A stretch of DNA of 64,000 bases, taken from positions 970,001-1,034,000 of the forward strand of contig JAJEKV010000142.1 of the NCBI GenBank assembly GCA_021234155.1, written 5' to 3'. The position numbers and the translations under genes were made by a program. The notes under the pieces are model-generated. The model had not been told where the DNA came from. It was given only the letters and a program-made list of their open reading frames with translations, and ran no database searches. The stretch comes from Isoetes taiwanensis. Lineage: Eukaryota > Streptophyta > Lycopodiopsida > Isoetales > Isoetaceae. Of this stretch, positions 1-11,047 are shown one piece after another. The stretch's first letter is position 1; each line of letters starts with the position of its first letter.

Positions 1-81
1 CCTCTACTGTCATAACGTCTCTAGGTGTAGGACCTTGCATTCTCTGCTTCATGTTCTTTCTCTATTTCATTGGGCTCGAAT

Positions 82-806
82 TCTATCGCCATTTCCAAGG
101 TAAGGACGGCTGGTCCATGGATGTGTTTCAAATAAGAAGAAATGAATCAGGCAGACCTCAAGAAGAATATCAAGCCGGGGATCGTTATGAGGATGTACCA
201 TGGGAAGACGGTCTTGATGACTACCCAAGAACCGAGGACGTCGCAATACGGATGCGGTTGCTGCAGGAACATTCTCAGGCATACCTCAAGAACAATGAAT
301 CAGGCATACCTCAAGAAGAATATCAAGCGGGTATTCGTTATGAGGATGCAACATGGGAAGACGGTCTTGATAACTAACAAAGAACCCAGAACCCATGATG
401 TCTCAATGCGGTTGCTGCATGAACAAAGAAGTTTATTGTAATTTCATGAAAGAATATTTCTTGCGTGCTAGTGTGTGATCGAATGTCATGTGTGCTACTA
501 TCTCCATAATAAAATGTTTTCTACCCCATAGTGATTCACGACTACTATACATGATTAAATACTAAATGGGAGCAAATCATAAAAAATAGGATCAAGAGGC
601 ATTTACGTTGACAAATGCTTTTTATTAAATTTTGGGTTGTGGAAAAAAAACCATTGAACAAAACCAACAACTTTTTTTTAGGGTGAGACTCAACTACGGC
701 ATTTAGAACTTAACTTTTAATTACAAACAAATAAAGTTTCGACACGTCTGAAAATTAAGAGGCTTGACATATTCCACTTTGCCTTGTCTTTATGTGCATG
801 CCAAGG
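82..806. repeat. Dispersed repeat, copy 1
   Basis: Nearly the same sequence recurs at 9693-10303, and part of it again at 10881-11047. Copy 1 has an extra internal duplication: the segment at about 142-216 reappears at about 296-375. Copy 2 lacks that duplication but carries about 34 bp after the A-run near 10110 that copy 1 lacks. A 108-codon frame runs from 51 to 377 through the duplicated segment, but it resembles no known protein and is not conserved as a frame in copy 2. The three copies suggest an unclassified mobile or segmentally duplicated element. No terminal repeats were found. Confidence 0.8.
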
Positions 807-2268
807 TGTCATTATTTTAACTATTTTTTAAGTGTCAGCCAATAATCCCTGTCCTTTAGAAAATAAAAATATAACCACCTATCTCTTATCGCCACGTGGG
901 AGGAAAGGTTAACATCATGTTCTTGATATGTTTTTTTTCAAAAGGACATGCATGAGCGTGCAATCTCATGCACAAACACTCCATTTTAATATGGAGACTT
1001 TTAGTGCCACGTACTGTTAATGAAAAAGAGGAGATTTTTTGGGCTTTTACAATGATGACATGGCATAAAGCCATTGGATCAAATGAGAAAGGAAAAAAAA
1101 CCCGAAGGAGAGGCACGGCGGCCCAGCTCCTCCTGATAGCCTTGGGGGCAGCAGATCAATTCATGCCAGGGGCCGAATTAGGGTTTCGGCCCCTTGGCTT
1201 TCCAATGGACCTGATACATGAGCAAGATAAGGGAAACTGCCCACCTACGGGGCACCTCCATGTGGCGGTGTATGTTTTGCGACAGTTAGGTTTTAGTAAA
1301 AGCAGGGTAACGGTGCACGATACATCCGCCAGGGTCTATTGACGATGCCGCCAGAAAATAGAGCAGTTAGGGTTACGGGTCTGTTGACGATGCCGACGGC
1401 CATAGCTACGCCCTCTAATGGAGACCTCCTGCTCCACCACGAATCTGCAATCTTCCACTTGAACGATTTTGGTGTCCTTCAGGGAGAGTGAAACATCTTC
1501 CTATGGGACATCCCTCAAGCAAATCTCTTAATCTTTTGGAGGGAGTTTTGGCGCCAAAGCTTAGGCTTTAGGTAGCTAACAGCTTGCTGCTGCTCTATTC
1601 TACGAAATCAGACCATTACAAAAGCTAAGTTCTAAAAAAAGATTCAATGATTTGGTGTATTTGACTTGAACTTAACTGATCCTTTTTCCCTTTTTTAGTT
1701 TCAGACATGCATGTGGAGAAAGATAATAATGCTGGACAAAGATCAAGCCATACAGATGGACATCCATGTTAATTTATAGCCACAGGTTTGCTTCTTCAAT
1801 TCATTTTATTCCCTCCATTAATTCCCTCCAAAAACAGGTGCCCTTATATATTAAGCACTTCTATCTCTTACGGGTTAGTATCTCTATTTCTGTTAAGTAT
1901 ATTAATGAGAGATCTGGCAGATGCAATACGGGAGATGCTGAACAGACACCGGGAACACACGAGCAAAAAGGGCTTACGATATGAGTCGCTCAAGAAGCGA
2001 ATCATAGATGTCCATTAAATGTACAACTTAAAGCTGTTTGATATAGATGCACACCTGCACGGCCTAGACGCCGGAACAAAGTAGGGTGCCGGCACTAATA
2101 GAACAAAGTGAGCCTTCAGAAAAGGCTACAATAAAACAACGTGATGAGCTAGCAGCCCCCGTCAGGGAGCTCGCCCACGCTACACAAGTCCAGTGGCCTC
2201 AGGGCACAAGGGACAATAATGTATTCTATTCTATTCTATTCTATATTTCTGCTCCAACTTCTGTCACC
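807..2268. other. Intergenic stretch with no recognised gene
   Basis: Open frames here (for example 968-1342 and 1766-2018) show no recognisable domain and look like chance frames. A short ATTCT-type microsatellite lies at about 2223-2244, just before the transposase start. The 5' terminal repeat of the pogo-like element that follows should lie here but could not be identified. Confidence 0.5.
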
Positions 2269-3619
2269 ATGAATCTTCGAGGTAGAAAGATTGGCCCATC
2301 CCTAGAGAGTGCTCCCAAAGCCAAAAAGCCCAGCAAATCTCTCATTCATACCCCTGTGCCTCCATCTACACTTGACAGCAAGAGAGTAAGATCCTGTAAA
2401 AGAGGGGCATGGACTGTGGAGGCCATGGAGGAGGCTTTAGAGGCTGCTGAGGATGGTATGTCCATTAGAAAAGCCTCAATCCATTATGGTATTCCAGCAA
2501 CTACCCTTTCTCGTTGGGTTTATGGTGAGTGTGAAGTGAAAGGGGGATGTAAACCCAAGGGTTTGACAGATGAGGAGGAAGCAGAATTGGTTAAGTGGGC
2601 ATTGCAAATGTGTGATGAGGGTAGGGGAGTTACACTTGGTGTCATGAGGGAGAAGGCAGCTGAGATGTGTTCCAACAGGCACACTTGCTTCAAGGATGGC
2701 ATACCCGGCTACAAATGGTGACAACTTTTTAGGCGTAGGCATCCTGAAATTTCCCTTAGATCTGCTCAATGTGTAGAAGTGCAAAGAGTGACGGCAATCA
2801 ACTCTACAAATTTAATTGGTTTCTATACTAGTCTTAGGAAAGCTTTTGATGATTTAGACTTGGAACCATGTAGAATATGGAATTGTGACGAGATGGGTGT
2901 GCAAGCAGGTAGTAGATGTGGTATGAGAATTGTGGCCAGAAAGGGGAATAGGAATGTTAATGAAACTATCCCCAAGAATAGAGAGTGGCTAACTGCTCTA
3001 TGTTGCATTAGTGCTGCAGGCCATGCCATTTTCAATCTCTACATCTTTAAAGGAAAAAAGTTGAGGGATAGGGATCTTCTTGCTGGCTGTGAACCTGGAG
3101 CAGCCATGTCTAGTTAACAAAAGAAAGCTTGGATGACTGATGACCTCTTTGATGCATGGCTGGTTCATTTTAAGATCAATGTACCAGGGGGAATTAGTTT
3201 AGAAAGACCTCATTTATTGATTTGTGATGGCCATGGATCACATATGAACTTAAAAGTGATCTAACATGCCAAGGAAATGGGCTTGCACATATTCCAATTA
3301 CCACCACACACTTCTCACAAGCTCCAGCCACTTGATGTTTCCTGTTTTGGACCTATGAAGCGTGCCTTTAAAGGTTTGAGGCACAAATACATGGGACAAA
3401 ATAATATGCATGAACCAAACAAGGAGGACATGGCAACATTAGTCTCTCAATCTCTTAGACAAGCATTAACTGCCATCAACATCAAAGCAGGGTTTGCTGC
3501 TATAGGAATTTGGCCATGGAAAATGCTTGCTGTGCAACCAGATCCAGTAGCAGAAGATATGATTGTCCAAGATAGTGAAGATGAGCAAGAGGACGAAAAT
3601 GTGGCTGTGAATGTTGCAG

Positions 3620-3699
3620 GTAAGAATTTGGTTTAAGTTTTCAATGCATATGTTATTTTATTCTTCAGTAAGGTTAGTTGATGCATATTTTTCATGTAG
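3620..3699 (+). other. Intron inside the pogo-like transposase
   Basis: Exon sequence GTTGCAG is followed by GTAAGA at 3620, and the interval ends TTTTTCATGTAG at 3699. Removing these 80 bases restores one continuous frame (AVNVAG then GVDEVGN), whereas the retained sequence runs into a stop at 3634-3636. Confidence 0.75.
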
Positions 3700-3794
3700 G
3701 TGGTGTAGATGAGGTTGGCAATACTAATGGCATAACACATATGGATGCAAATTTATTTACACTTGCTGATCTTGCAACTCAGGTTGCAATTGGA

Positions 3795-3910
3795 GCTCCA
3801 GATCTTGCTGGCCCAACTCTTGTTGCTGCTCCAGATCTTGCTGGTCCAACTCTTGCTGCTCGAAATCTTGTTGGTCCAACTCTTGCTGGTCCTAATGTTC
3901 TTGGCCCTTC
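3795..3910 (+). repeat. 30-bp coding minisatellite in the transposase tail
   Basis: About 3.5 imperfect tandem units encode a ten-residue repeat of the form APDLAGPTLV / AARNLVGPTL. They lie just after the intron and before the lysine-rich segment. The repeat keeps the reading frame, so it arose by in-frame slippage or unequal exchange. Confidence 0.8.
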
Positions 3911-4887
3911 CACTGTTACAGCAGCCAATGCAAATGCATCTTCCAGCAGCATGCCAAAGGCAAAGAGGAGCAGATTGCCCATTGAGCTTGCACATAAACT
4001 TATGGTCACATCAGATGAGATGTTAAGGGCTAGGTTAGATGAACAGAAGAGGAAGGAAGAAGCCAATAAAATGAGGTTGGAAAAGCAAGCTGAGAAAAAA
4101 ATAATTCGGAAAGAGAAAAAAAAGATTAAGGAGCTGCAATTGAAGGCAAGGATGGAGAATAAAGCATTGAAAGAGGCTGACAAAATGGAAGAAAGAAGAA
4201 TGAAGGATAATGCCACCAAAATGAGAGCTATTATCTTCCATCCAAATGGGAAGAGGAAGCTGGAAATAGATCATATATTTGGTGTTTCTAGGCCATTCAC
4301 GGGGGATGTGGTTGATGCTAGGCAAAGGGCAAAAGCTAGACTTATGTTGAAAAGAGGGTTAATCCCAAAAGAAACTCTTGTTGCACCACCTAATTCTCAT
4401 CTTGATGTTGATTATGTTGTTCATCTTCACTATGGACAAAGTGAATATGAGGATATTCACAAACTAGATGGGAATCAAGCTTTAAACGAAATGGATGAAG
4501 ATGAGCATGATGTTGGTGATCCTTGTCACATGCATTCTGGAAATGATGATGTTCCAGCAGAGAATTTCATGGATAGCCAAGATCCAAATGATCTTGATGA
4601 CACATGCCTGCCATGTAGCCTAGAGGACACCCATATTTGCTCATGGGATAAAAAAAAAAAAAAAACAAAAGTTCAATGGGCCTAAGTTTGGACAATCTGC
4701 ATTTGATTATTGGACTGATCCAGATGCATATCATGGCAAGGAACCTATTCCCAACCCAAGCACTCCTAGTAGCATTGATGATACATGCAATAGCTTTGCA
4801 GGTCAAGAAGGGGCTAGGAAGACAAAATGTCTGGATGACATATATATAGAGGAGGCAGAAGCACATCTTAAAAAGTTGGGAATGTAA

Positions 4888-5930
4888 GGTAAAATTTTAA
4901 ATGTGTAAAGGCCTATTTTGTGTTCTGTAGAGGCCTTTTTTTTCCCAAGTACTCATCTGATATATTTTGTTGTTAGGAGCAGGAAAGTGATTGCTCTACA
5001 AACCATTTCAAATGATGATTTATGTAATTACTTTGTTTCTGATTTTGTTTGATTAAGTAATGATGTTTGTATTAGAAGTAAATTTCCGATTTAAATATTT
5101 ATGTTGCAAGCAGCAAGAACATTTCGTTTCCCCCTGTTTCAATCTATTTCAGGTTCCATCCTATAATTTCATGGGCAGAGGTATTCCTCTGCCCATCTCC
5201 CCACTAATGTGTTTGCTACATTTGCAGCATGAGTGTTTGGAAGTGGCCAATCGTGGCTGCACGGGTTCAATTCCCCTCGCTCCATCTTGTAAACATGACA
5301 TGTTAATGGCTGGCCAAACCAAATAGTGCATAAATGTGAGTTTTACATCTTCTATTTGTTGATTATAAAGGGTTATTCATGAGCACTTTGCAAACTTTTG
5401 CAAGTAATTTGAGTAACCATCAAGGTTTTAGGCCAGTCCATAAAGGTTATCTATTGCAGCATCAAGGGCATCAACTGCACCAACTAGGTTGACTACTAGC
5501 ACCATTCAAGGACACATGAACAATCCATTTTGGAAGTAAATATGCACCAAGAAGGATCTGGTATGCACCAAGAAGAATCTGATATGCACCATACAGAATG
5601 CACCTCACCACATAGGGCAAGCACATCCCCATAAAACTATCACCATGTGGACGATGATATCACCATCAGGGTAAAAAAGGTGCCTTGATTTGGCTCTATT
5701 TTTCTTGCTCAAATCATAAAATCTTGCAAAAAAAAAAACTGACATATTGTTTATTAGCATCTGGAGCAGGTATACAGCAAAAAAAAAATTGGTAATTTGA
5801 CTACATTTCACACTTGTTTTGATCATTTTGTCACTGGTAAACCGTTCTTGGGCAGTCTCCCTTACCTCCACCTAGAGAGTTGCGAAAAGATCATCGACCA
5901 TTCAAATCATAAATCAAACTAGAAGGGTTT
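4888..5930. other. Downstream flank of the pogo-like element
   Basis: No gene is recognised. At 5541-5600 there are three imperfect 21-bp tandem units beginning TATGCACCAAGAAG. A tRNA T-arm-like string occurs near 5265-5282 without the rest of a tRNA. The 3' terminal repeat of the pogo-like element probably lies in this stretch but was not found. Confidence 0.5.
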
Positions 5931-6499
5931 AATTGTCGGCCATGAAAAAGACCTAGCCACCGGAATTTTGACCACCTTAAAATTTCGCCTTTATTTGACT
6001 CATTTTTTTACAGCAAAAACCTCTGTTGAATTGTCTCTGCGATATTCAGGCGGAGCCGCCTTCTACTTTGTTTTGCACTCTGTTTCTGTCACGCCAACCC
6101 GACACTCTGCTTCAGTCGCACCTTCTACTCTGTTTTGCACTCCTGTGGCCGGCTCTATAGTAGTTGGAACTGTAGCATGTCCATGAATGAAGATGGGCGA
6201 TGGTTCAAAAAGGGTTGGATTCTTCTCTGCACTTGCACTGATGTAAAGAAAAAACAGAGGATATTTGGGATTTCTTCACAGCAAAAACAAGGTACAAACA
6301 GGGGATTTTTTTCACTATTCTTCCACCGATTTTTCCCTTTCAGGGCCGATTCCTGTTTTTACTTCTGTTATAAGCCCTAAAAGCGTGGCTTATAATCAGA
6401 ACCTTATTATAGATACTGCAAAAGTTTAGGAGCTGGCTACAACACACTGAAGGCGGTTATCTTTGATTCTCTAAATCGGCCCTGTCTCGTTTTGTCTCA
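5931..6499 (+). mobile_element. 3' part of a Ty1/copia LTR
   Basis: The sequence ending GTTTTGTCTCA at 6499 is followed immediately by a perfect 12-base primer-binding site and, 96 bp later, by a copia gag start. That order marks 6499 as the end of a 5' LTR with the usual CA terminus. The left LTR border was not found, so the start given here is only a guess. No matching 3' LTR is present in the window. Confidence 0.55.
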
Positions 6500-6511
6500 T
6501 GGTATCAGAGC
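6500..6511 (+). other. Primer-binding site of copia element (initiator tRNA-Met)
   Basis: TGGTATCAGAGC is the classic plant LTR-retrotransposon primer-binding site complementary to the 3' end of initiator methionine tRNA. It directly abuts the CA end of the LTR. Confidence 0.9.
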
Positions 6512-6607
6512 AAATCAGGTCTACCAGAGTAGAGAACTAGAACCGGCGGCTTCCATAGCTCAGGATAAAAGGAAGAAGAGCGGTCAGAATTCAACCTAGC
6601 AGCAGCA

Positions 6608-7480
6608 ATGTCTTCTAATTTACAGATTGATCTGAAAAGTCTGAATAAATTAGACAGAAACAATGCTAGATATTGGTTCTGGAGGATGCAGAGCATTCTT
6701 GAAGAGAGAGATTGTTGGGGAGTGGTCAATGGGGATGATCCATGTCCTGGTAAGAGAGAAGATGATGAGTATTCATCTGAGGAGGAAGATGACGAAGGGA
6801 AAAGCAGTAAAACTCCGAAGACAAAGAAGAAAACAACAAAGAAGTCTGTTGATGAGATGAATGAGTGGAAAAAGGAAGATAATAGAGCCAAAAACACTAT
6901 AATTTTTGGGCTCAGGGATGATCAAATTCCATTAGTTCGTCTTCAAAGCTCTGCAAAACGTGGATGGAAATGTCTAAGAGCAACATTCAAGCAGAGCTAT
7001 ACATCTTAAAAAATTTACCTATGGCAGAAATTCTTCTCTGCAAAGATGTTAGACCATGAGGATCCAGCTGACTATATTAGCAAGATGCAATCTTTAGCTA
7101 CACAACTAGGTGCTTTCAATCATCGAGTCAAAGAAGATGACCTAGCTATGGCTATTCTGGCCAGTCTGCCTGCACAATACAAAGCTTTGAAACAAACATT
7201 TGGATGTCATGAATGAAAACTCAAATCTGCTGCAGTGATTGGAGCAGTGTTACAAGCTTCTCACATAGAAGCTCAGGAGGTTGAGGAGGCTAACTTTGCG
7301 AAAACATCTAGGCCAAACAAAGATGGAAGAAGAGAGCCTCCTACATGTTATAAGTGTGGAGAAATTGGGCACATTGCTCGATTTTGCAATGCGCACACCT
7401 GCAAACAAATCTGAAGATAAAGGAAAGAGAGGAGAAACAAAGAATGAATCGGGCAAGAAAGGCAAATCTCAGGACATAAG
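6608..7480 (+). pseudogene. Ty1/copia gag (UBN2-type) with zinc knuckle, broken
   Basis: This would encode the capsid/nucleocapsid polyprotein. The ATG at 6608 opens a frame with LNKLDRNNARYWFWRMQSIL, an acidic/lysine-rich insert, then (after a stop at 7007-7009) LWQKFFSAKMLDHEDPADYI and ILASLPAQYKALKQTF, all typical of copia gag. A second stop lies at 7214-7216. A CCHC zinc knuckle CYKCGEIGHIARFC is encoded at 7346-7387 in the same frame. A stop at 7412-7414 and a frame change follow. Protease, integrase and reverse transcriptase are absent because LINE sequence begins at about 7487. The three stops without an early frameshift suggest decay by point mutation. Confidence 0.85.
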
Positions 7481-7486
7481 GATCCC

Positions 7487-9692
7487 ACATTTATTACTCT
7501 TCTGCCCTTTTAGCTCCAAAATGCATCTATCAACAAATTGAGAGAATTGTTAGAAACTTCATCTGGAAGAAACACCATATGGTTAACTGGAATACTATTA
7601 CCAGAAGCAAGAAGCAGGGTGGCATAGGATGTAAGAATTTGGCTCTTCAGAGCTATGCTTTGGCTGGAAAATATATCTGGAAATCCCTGTTCTTGCAAAA
7701 TAATCCAGCCACAATATTTATCAAATACTGGTTTTCTTGCAGTCATCCTAAAGGACATCCTTCTATCAGTCATGATTTGCCTTCTTCAGCTTTCACAACT
7801 CTGAAACCTGCACCAAACATATCTCCTCTTATGAGAGGCATTATTCTGGCCTGGAACAAAGTTCACATTAACTTTGAACATTCAAGTACTCAGAATAGCC
7901 ACTCGAACACAAGCATTTTTTGAAATCCTAATCTTTCCAGAGACAATAGTACTCCTTTGGCTATTAAACATCCTAAGTTATACAAAAAGTGGACAGACTA
8001 TGGTATTTCAAAGCTTGGTGATTTATGGGTTCAAACAAGATGGATTTCCTGGACAAATCTGAAAAATAGGATCAGAGGCAGCTCATCTGATAAGCTTTTG
8101 TTTAGATTCATCAGGCAAAAACTTAGCAACATCAATCTCCTTGACAATCCTGTCACTGATGATTGGTTCATTATGGATAAGCCTAGTTACAGTGTTTCCA
8201 GGGTCTACACCTGTTTAAATATGCCTCACCATCCCTCCAAATCTAAACTTTATTGGGGACTCTCTGGTGATTATGAAAAAAGGCTTTTTAAAAATATTTG
8301 GAACTCATACTTGCCCCCAAAGATTTCCTACTTCATCTGGTTAATTGCCAACAAGAGCTTGCCAAATATGGAAACTTTAGCAAGGCACTCGAATTCTTTA
8401 ACAAATCCTGTGCATCCCAGCTGCCCTCTTGGTTGCAATAATGTTGAATCTCTAGAACATATCTTTGGCTGTGCTATTCTAAATTCTTTTTGGAGATGGT
8501 TTGAATTCACTTTCAATATCACTTGTCCTGCTACTTTGCTTGAGTTCCTGATGAATGATGATGTTTTTAAAAATTCCTTGTGTCGCATTGCTTTGTGGAA
8601 TGTATGGAAGCATAGAAATAGGTGTCAGTATGGTGGAAAGACAATTTCTATATTCTGGATTAAATCTCAAGTTATCTATGACATAGAAATGGTTGCAACA
8701 AGTCAGATACACCAACATAAAGATTCCCTAGATTCTTTGGATAATAAATGGCCAAGTATAGGCCATTTCTTGGGTGCCTATAAAATATTTAAACTACATT
8801 GTCATGAATCTCTTACTGACACTTAATTTTTTACTGGTAGATTACATGAGGAGCCTAAGTAGGGACATTGGCACTTCGGTTGAGCCTGCAGAATACAGAC
8901 TGTTCCCAGGACAGAGGCTTGTTCATGATATACAGTATACATACGACATGTGGACAGGTCCAGTCAGGGGCATCACTGATATCGACATACCAGACATCCC
9001 TGATGATGAACTAGATTGGGCTATGGAATTTTGCAGAAGCACATATCTCATGGTGCAACTATGGTGGTTTATGGAATGTAACAGCAGAAGAATGACTGAT
9101 CAACAGTTTGAGAATTACAGAGAATGTTATTACCACTACAGGGGTTTGGCAGATGCATATGGCACATTAATCATTCTAATGTCCACCACAAACGCAGATA
9201 GGCTGATTATTGAGTTAAATTGGGGAAATGGCCGCACTCTTATACTCCAACCTCAGTTCCAAGCTCACTTTGATTATCTTAGCTCCTACCACTTCCATTG
9301 ACATCCCCACTCTCTTCCTATCCGTTGAACTGCACCTCACACATTTCGGACCACATACTGATCTTCATATAATTGCAGTATTTCATTAGCACTAAATCTA
9401 TTTTGCAGGAATCCATTTTGGACTGGTCTCTGACTGGTTAAGGCAGATGTTGCTGAACTTTTTCAACAATGTTCTTCTCAGTTGCAGCACAACAAACTTA
9501 CCATCTACTAATAAGGCTGAGTAATATTTTGGACACTATTATGTGCTTCTCACAGCACTTATCCTCTTTGTATTTATCTATATGCTTTTTTATGAGTAGC
9601 CTATTTATAAAGGCTCACTCAATATGTTGTACCTTTTTCTATAATTAATGAAAAAAACCCCATTCACTCAAAAAAAAAAAAAAAAAAAAAAA
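7487..9692 (+). mobile_element. 5'-truncated L1-type LINE (family C) with poly(A) tail
   Basis: The coding part begins inside the region between the reverse transcriptase and the C-terminal zinc-binding domain (IERIVRNFIWKK, GGIGCKNLALQSYALAGKYIW). It continues through a zf-RVT domain (KISYFIWLIANKSLP, then CPLGCNNVESLEHIFGC) to a stop at 8824-8826. One in-frame TGA at 7921-7923 interrupts it. The element ends with 23 A residues at 9670-9692, directly abutting copy 2 of the dispersed repeat. The reverse-transcriptase and endonuclease domains are missing, as expected for a copy made by incomplete target-primed reverse transcription. Its 5' end sits inside copia gag. Confidence 0.85.
8846..9301 (+). 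CDS. Unidentified 151-residue open frame in the LINE 3' region
   Basis: An ATG at 8846 opens 151 codons, in a different frame from the LINE ORF that ends at 8826. The frame is open further upstream and overlaps the LINE ORF by about 50 bp. The product is acidic and aromatic-rich (MRSLSRDIGTSVEP, DIDIPDIPDDELDWAMEF, VQLWWFMECNSRRMTD, ECYYHYRGLADAYG). It has no signal peptide or obvious membrane segment. I do not recognise a family. It may be an accessory frame of this LINE lineage or captured host sequence. Length and composition argue mildly against a chance frame. Confidence 0.35.
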   Translation: MRSLSRDIGTSVEPAEYRLFPGQRLVHDIQYTYDMWTGPVRGITDIDIPDIPDDELDWAMEFCRSTYLMVQLWWFMECNSRRMTDQQFENYRECYYHYRGLADAYGTLIILMSTTNADRLIIELNWGNGRTLILQPQFQAHFDYLSSYHFH

Positions 9693-10303
9693 TCTATCGC
9701 CATTTCCAAGGTATGGACGGATGGTCCATGGATAGGAATGGCGTAAGAAGAAATGAATCAGGCATACCTCAAGAAGAATATCAAGCGGGGATTCGTTATG
9801 AGGATGCAACATGGGAAGACGGTCTTGATAACTACCAAAGAACCCAGAACCCATGATGTCTCAATGCGGTTGCTGCATGAACAAAGAAGTTTATTGTAAT
9901 TTCATGAAAGAATATTTCTTGCGTGCTAGTGTGTGATCAAATGTCATGTGTGCTACTATCTCCATAATAAAATGTTTTCTACCCCATAGTGATTCACAAC
10001 TACTATACATGATTCAGTACTAACTGGGAGCAAATCATAAAAAATAGGATCAAGAGGCATTTACGTTGACAAATGCTTTTTATTAAATTTTGGGTTGTGG
10101 AAAAAAAATCAATGAAAAAGAAGTGCCTTTTTTATAGCGTGGACCATTGAACAAAACCATTAAGAACTTTTTTTTAGAGTGAGATTCAACTACGGCATTT
10201 AGAACTTAACTTTTAATTACAAGCAAATAAAGTTTTGACACGTCTGAAAATTAAGAGGCTTGACATATTCCACTTTGCCTGGTCTTTATGTGCATATGCC
10301 AAG
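9693..10303. repeat. Dispersed repeat, copy 2
   Basis: This matches 82-806 almost base for base outside two indels. It starts exactly where the poly(A) tail of LINE-C ends, at the shared string TCTATCGCCATTTCC. Confidence 0.85.
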
Positions 10304-10327
10304 GGCTAGATAACGTACTCTCCCGAG

Positions 10328-10436
10328 GCGTTATGGGCCAGGAAATGGCCGAGTGGCCATGTGGCCAGGAAATTCCGAGGCCGTACTGTAGCTAGGAAAT
10401 TCCGAGGCCGTACGACAATTTCCTGGCCCATAACGC
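10328..10436. repeat. Hairpin with 19-bp perfect arms
   Basis: GCGTTATGGGCCAGGAAAT at 10328-10346 is the exact reverse complement of 10418-10436. The 71-bp loop contains a direct repeat, AGGAAATTCCGAGGCCGTAC, at 10367-10386 and 10394-10413. The stem-loop is unusually GC-rich for its surroundings and could be the core of a foldback or MITE-like element. Confidence 0.85.
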
Positions 10437-10755
10437 CGAGGGGAGGACGTTATCGGCCTTAACGTCTTTGGCCGAGGCATTTAGCGCAGTGGCCGCCATA
10501 GTCAAAAGCTTGGCCTAGCTTCGGGAGCCTGCACTGTATTCTAGCATCACAGCAGCAGCCCAGTTTGACGCACTTAAGCTTCATAGAATCAGCCTGGGAT
10601 AGCTTATGCATGCCTGGGATAGCAGAAGCATGGATTTTGAATGGAAGAAAAATTCTTTCTAGTTCTGGGCATTTCATCCTTTGTTAGAGGCTTCAGCTAC
10701 GGTAGTTGCTTGCTGCAGAGCTCTGGCTATTAGAAGTCCTATTTTAAAACAGAGA

Positions 10756-10880
10756 TGCCCCAATCTGAGCAACCCCAATCTGATAAGCCGGATCTGAGCA
10801 GCCCCAATCTGATAAGCTGGATTTGGAACCAGATTCGTGATAAGCTGGATTCGTGGATTTGGAACCAGATTCGTGGATTT
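10756..10880. repeat. Imperfect minisatellite
   Basis: Short interleaved units built from CCCCAATCTGA, GATAAGCTGGAT and GGAACCAGATTCGTG recur two or three times each, immediately before the third copy of the dispersed repeat. Confidence 0.7.
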
Positions 10881-11047
10881 GGATCAAGAGGCATTTACGT
10901 TGACAAATGTTTTTTTTATTAAATTTTGGGTTGTGGAAAAAAAATTAATGAAAAAGAAGAGCTTTTTTTATGGCGTGAACCATTGAACAAAACTATTAAA
11001 AAAAATTTAGGGTGAGATTCAACTACGACATTTAGAACTTAACTTTT
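10881..11047. repeat. Dispersed repeat, copy 3 (fragment)
   Basis: Corresponds to about 590-716 of copy 1 and 10048-10213 of copy 2. It shares with copy 2 the insertion containing AATGAAAAAGAAG, so copies 2 and 3 are closer to each other than to copy 1. Confidence 0.8.

Larger units (their letters stand above)
2269..4887 (+). pseudogene. Pogo/Tigger-like DDE transposase, inactivated
   Basis: The product would be a Tc1/mariner-superfamily transposase of the pogo/Tigger/Jerky type. An N-terminal Psq-type helix-turn-helix covers about codons 45-100 (motifs MSIRKASIHYGIP and TLSRWVYGE). The DDE_1 domain follows, with NCDEMGV, LICDGHGSH and PLDVSCFGPMKRAF carrying the three catalytic acidic positions. 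I chose the ATG at 2269 because the HTH follows in frame. The frame is interrupted by stops at 2719-2721, 3115-3117 and 3262-3264, with no frame change between them. An intron at 3620-3699 (GTAAGA...ATGTAG) joins the DDE part in frame to a lysine-rich, coiled-coil-like C-terminal region starting at 3700. A frameshift at the A-run 4650-4665 separates the last about 70 codons, which end at TAA 4885-4887. The element is non-functional as read; the family assignment is firm. Confidence 0.88.

Noticed and set aside
968-1342. 124-codon open frame
   Set aside because: Composition and lack of any motif suggest chance; no promoter or related copy supports it.
5250-5290. tRNA-like 3' half (CGGGTTCAATTCCC followed by CTCGCTCCA)
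   Set aside because: No matching 5' acceptor strand, D arm or anticodon arm lies at the right distance upstream.
82-10303. Copies 1 and 2 of the dispersed repeat as LTRs of one 10-kb element
   Set aside because: No TG/CA ends, primer-binding site after copy 1 or polypurine tract before copy 2; copy 2 is preceded by a LINE poly(A) tail.
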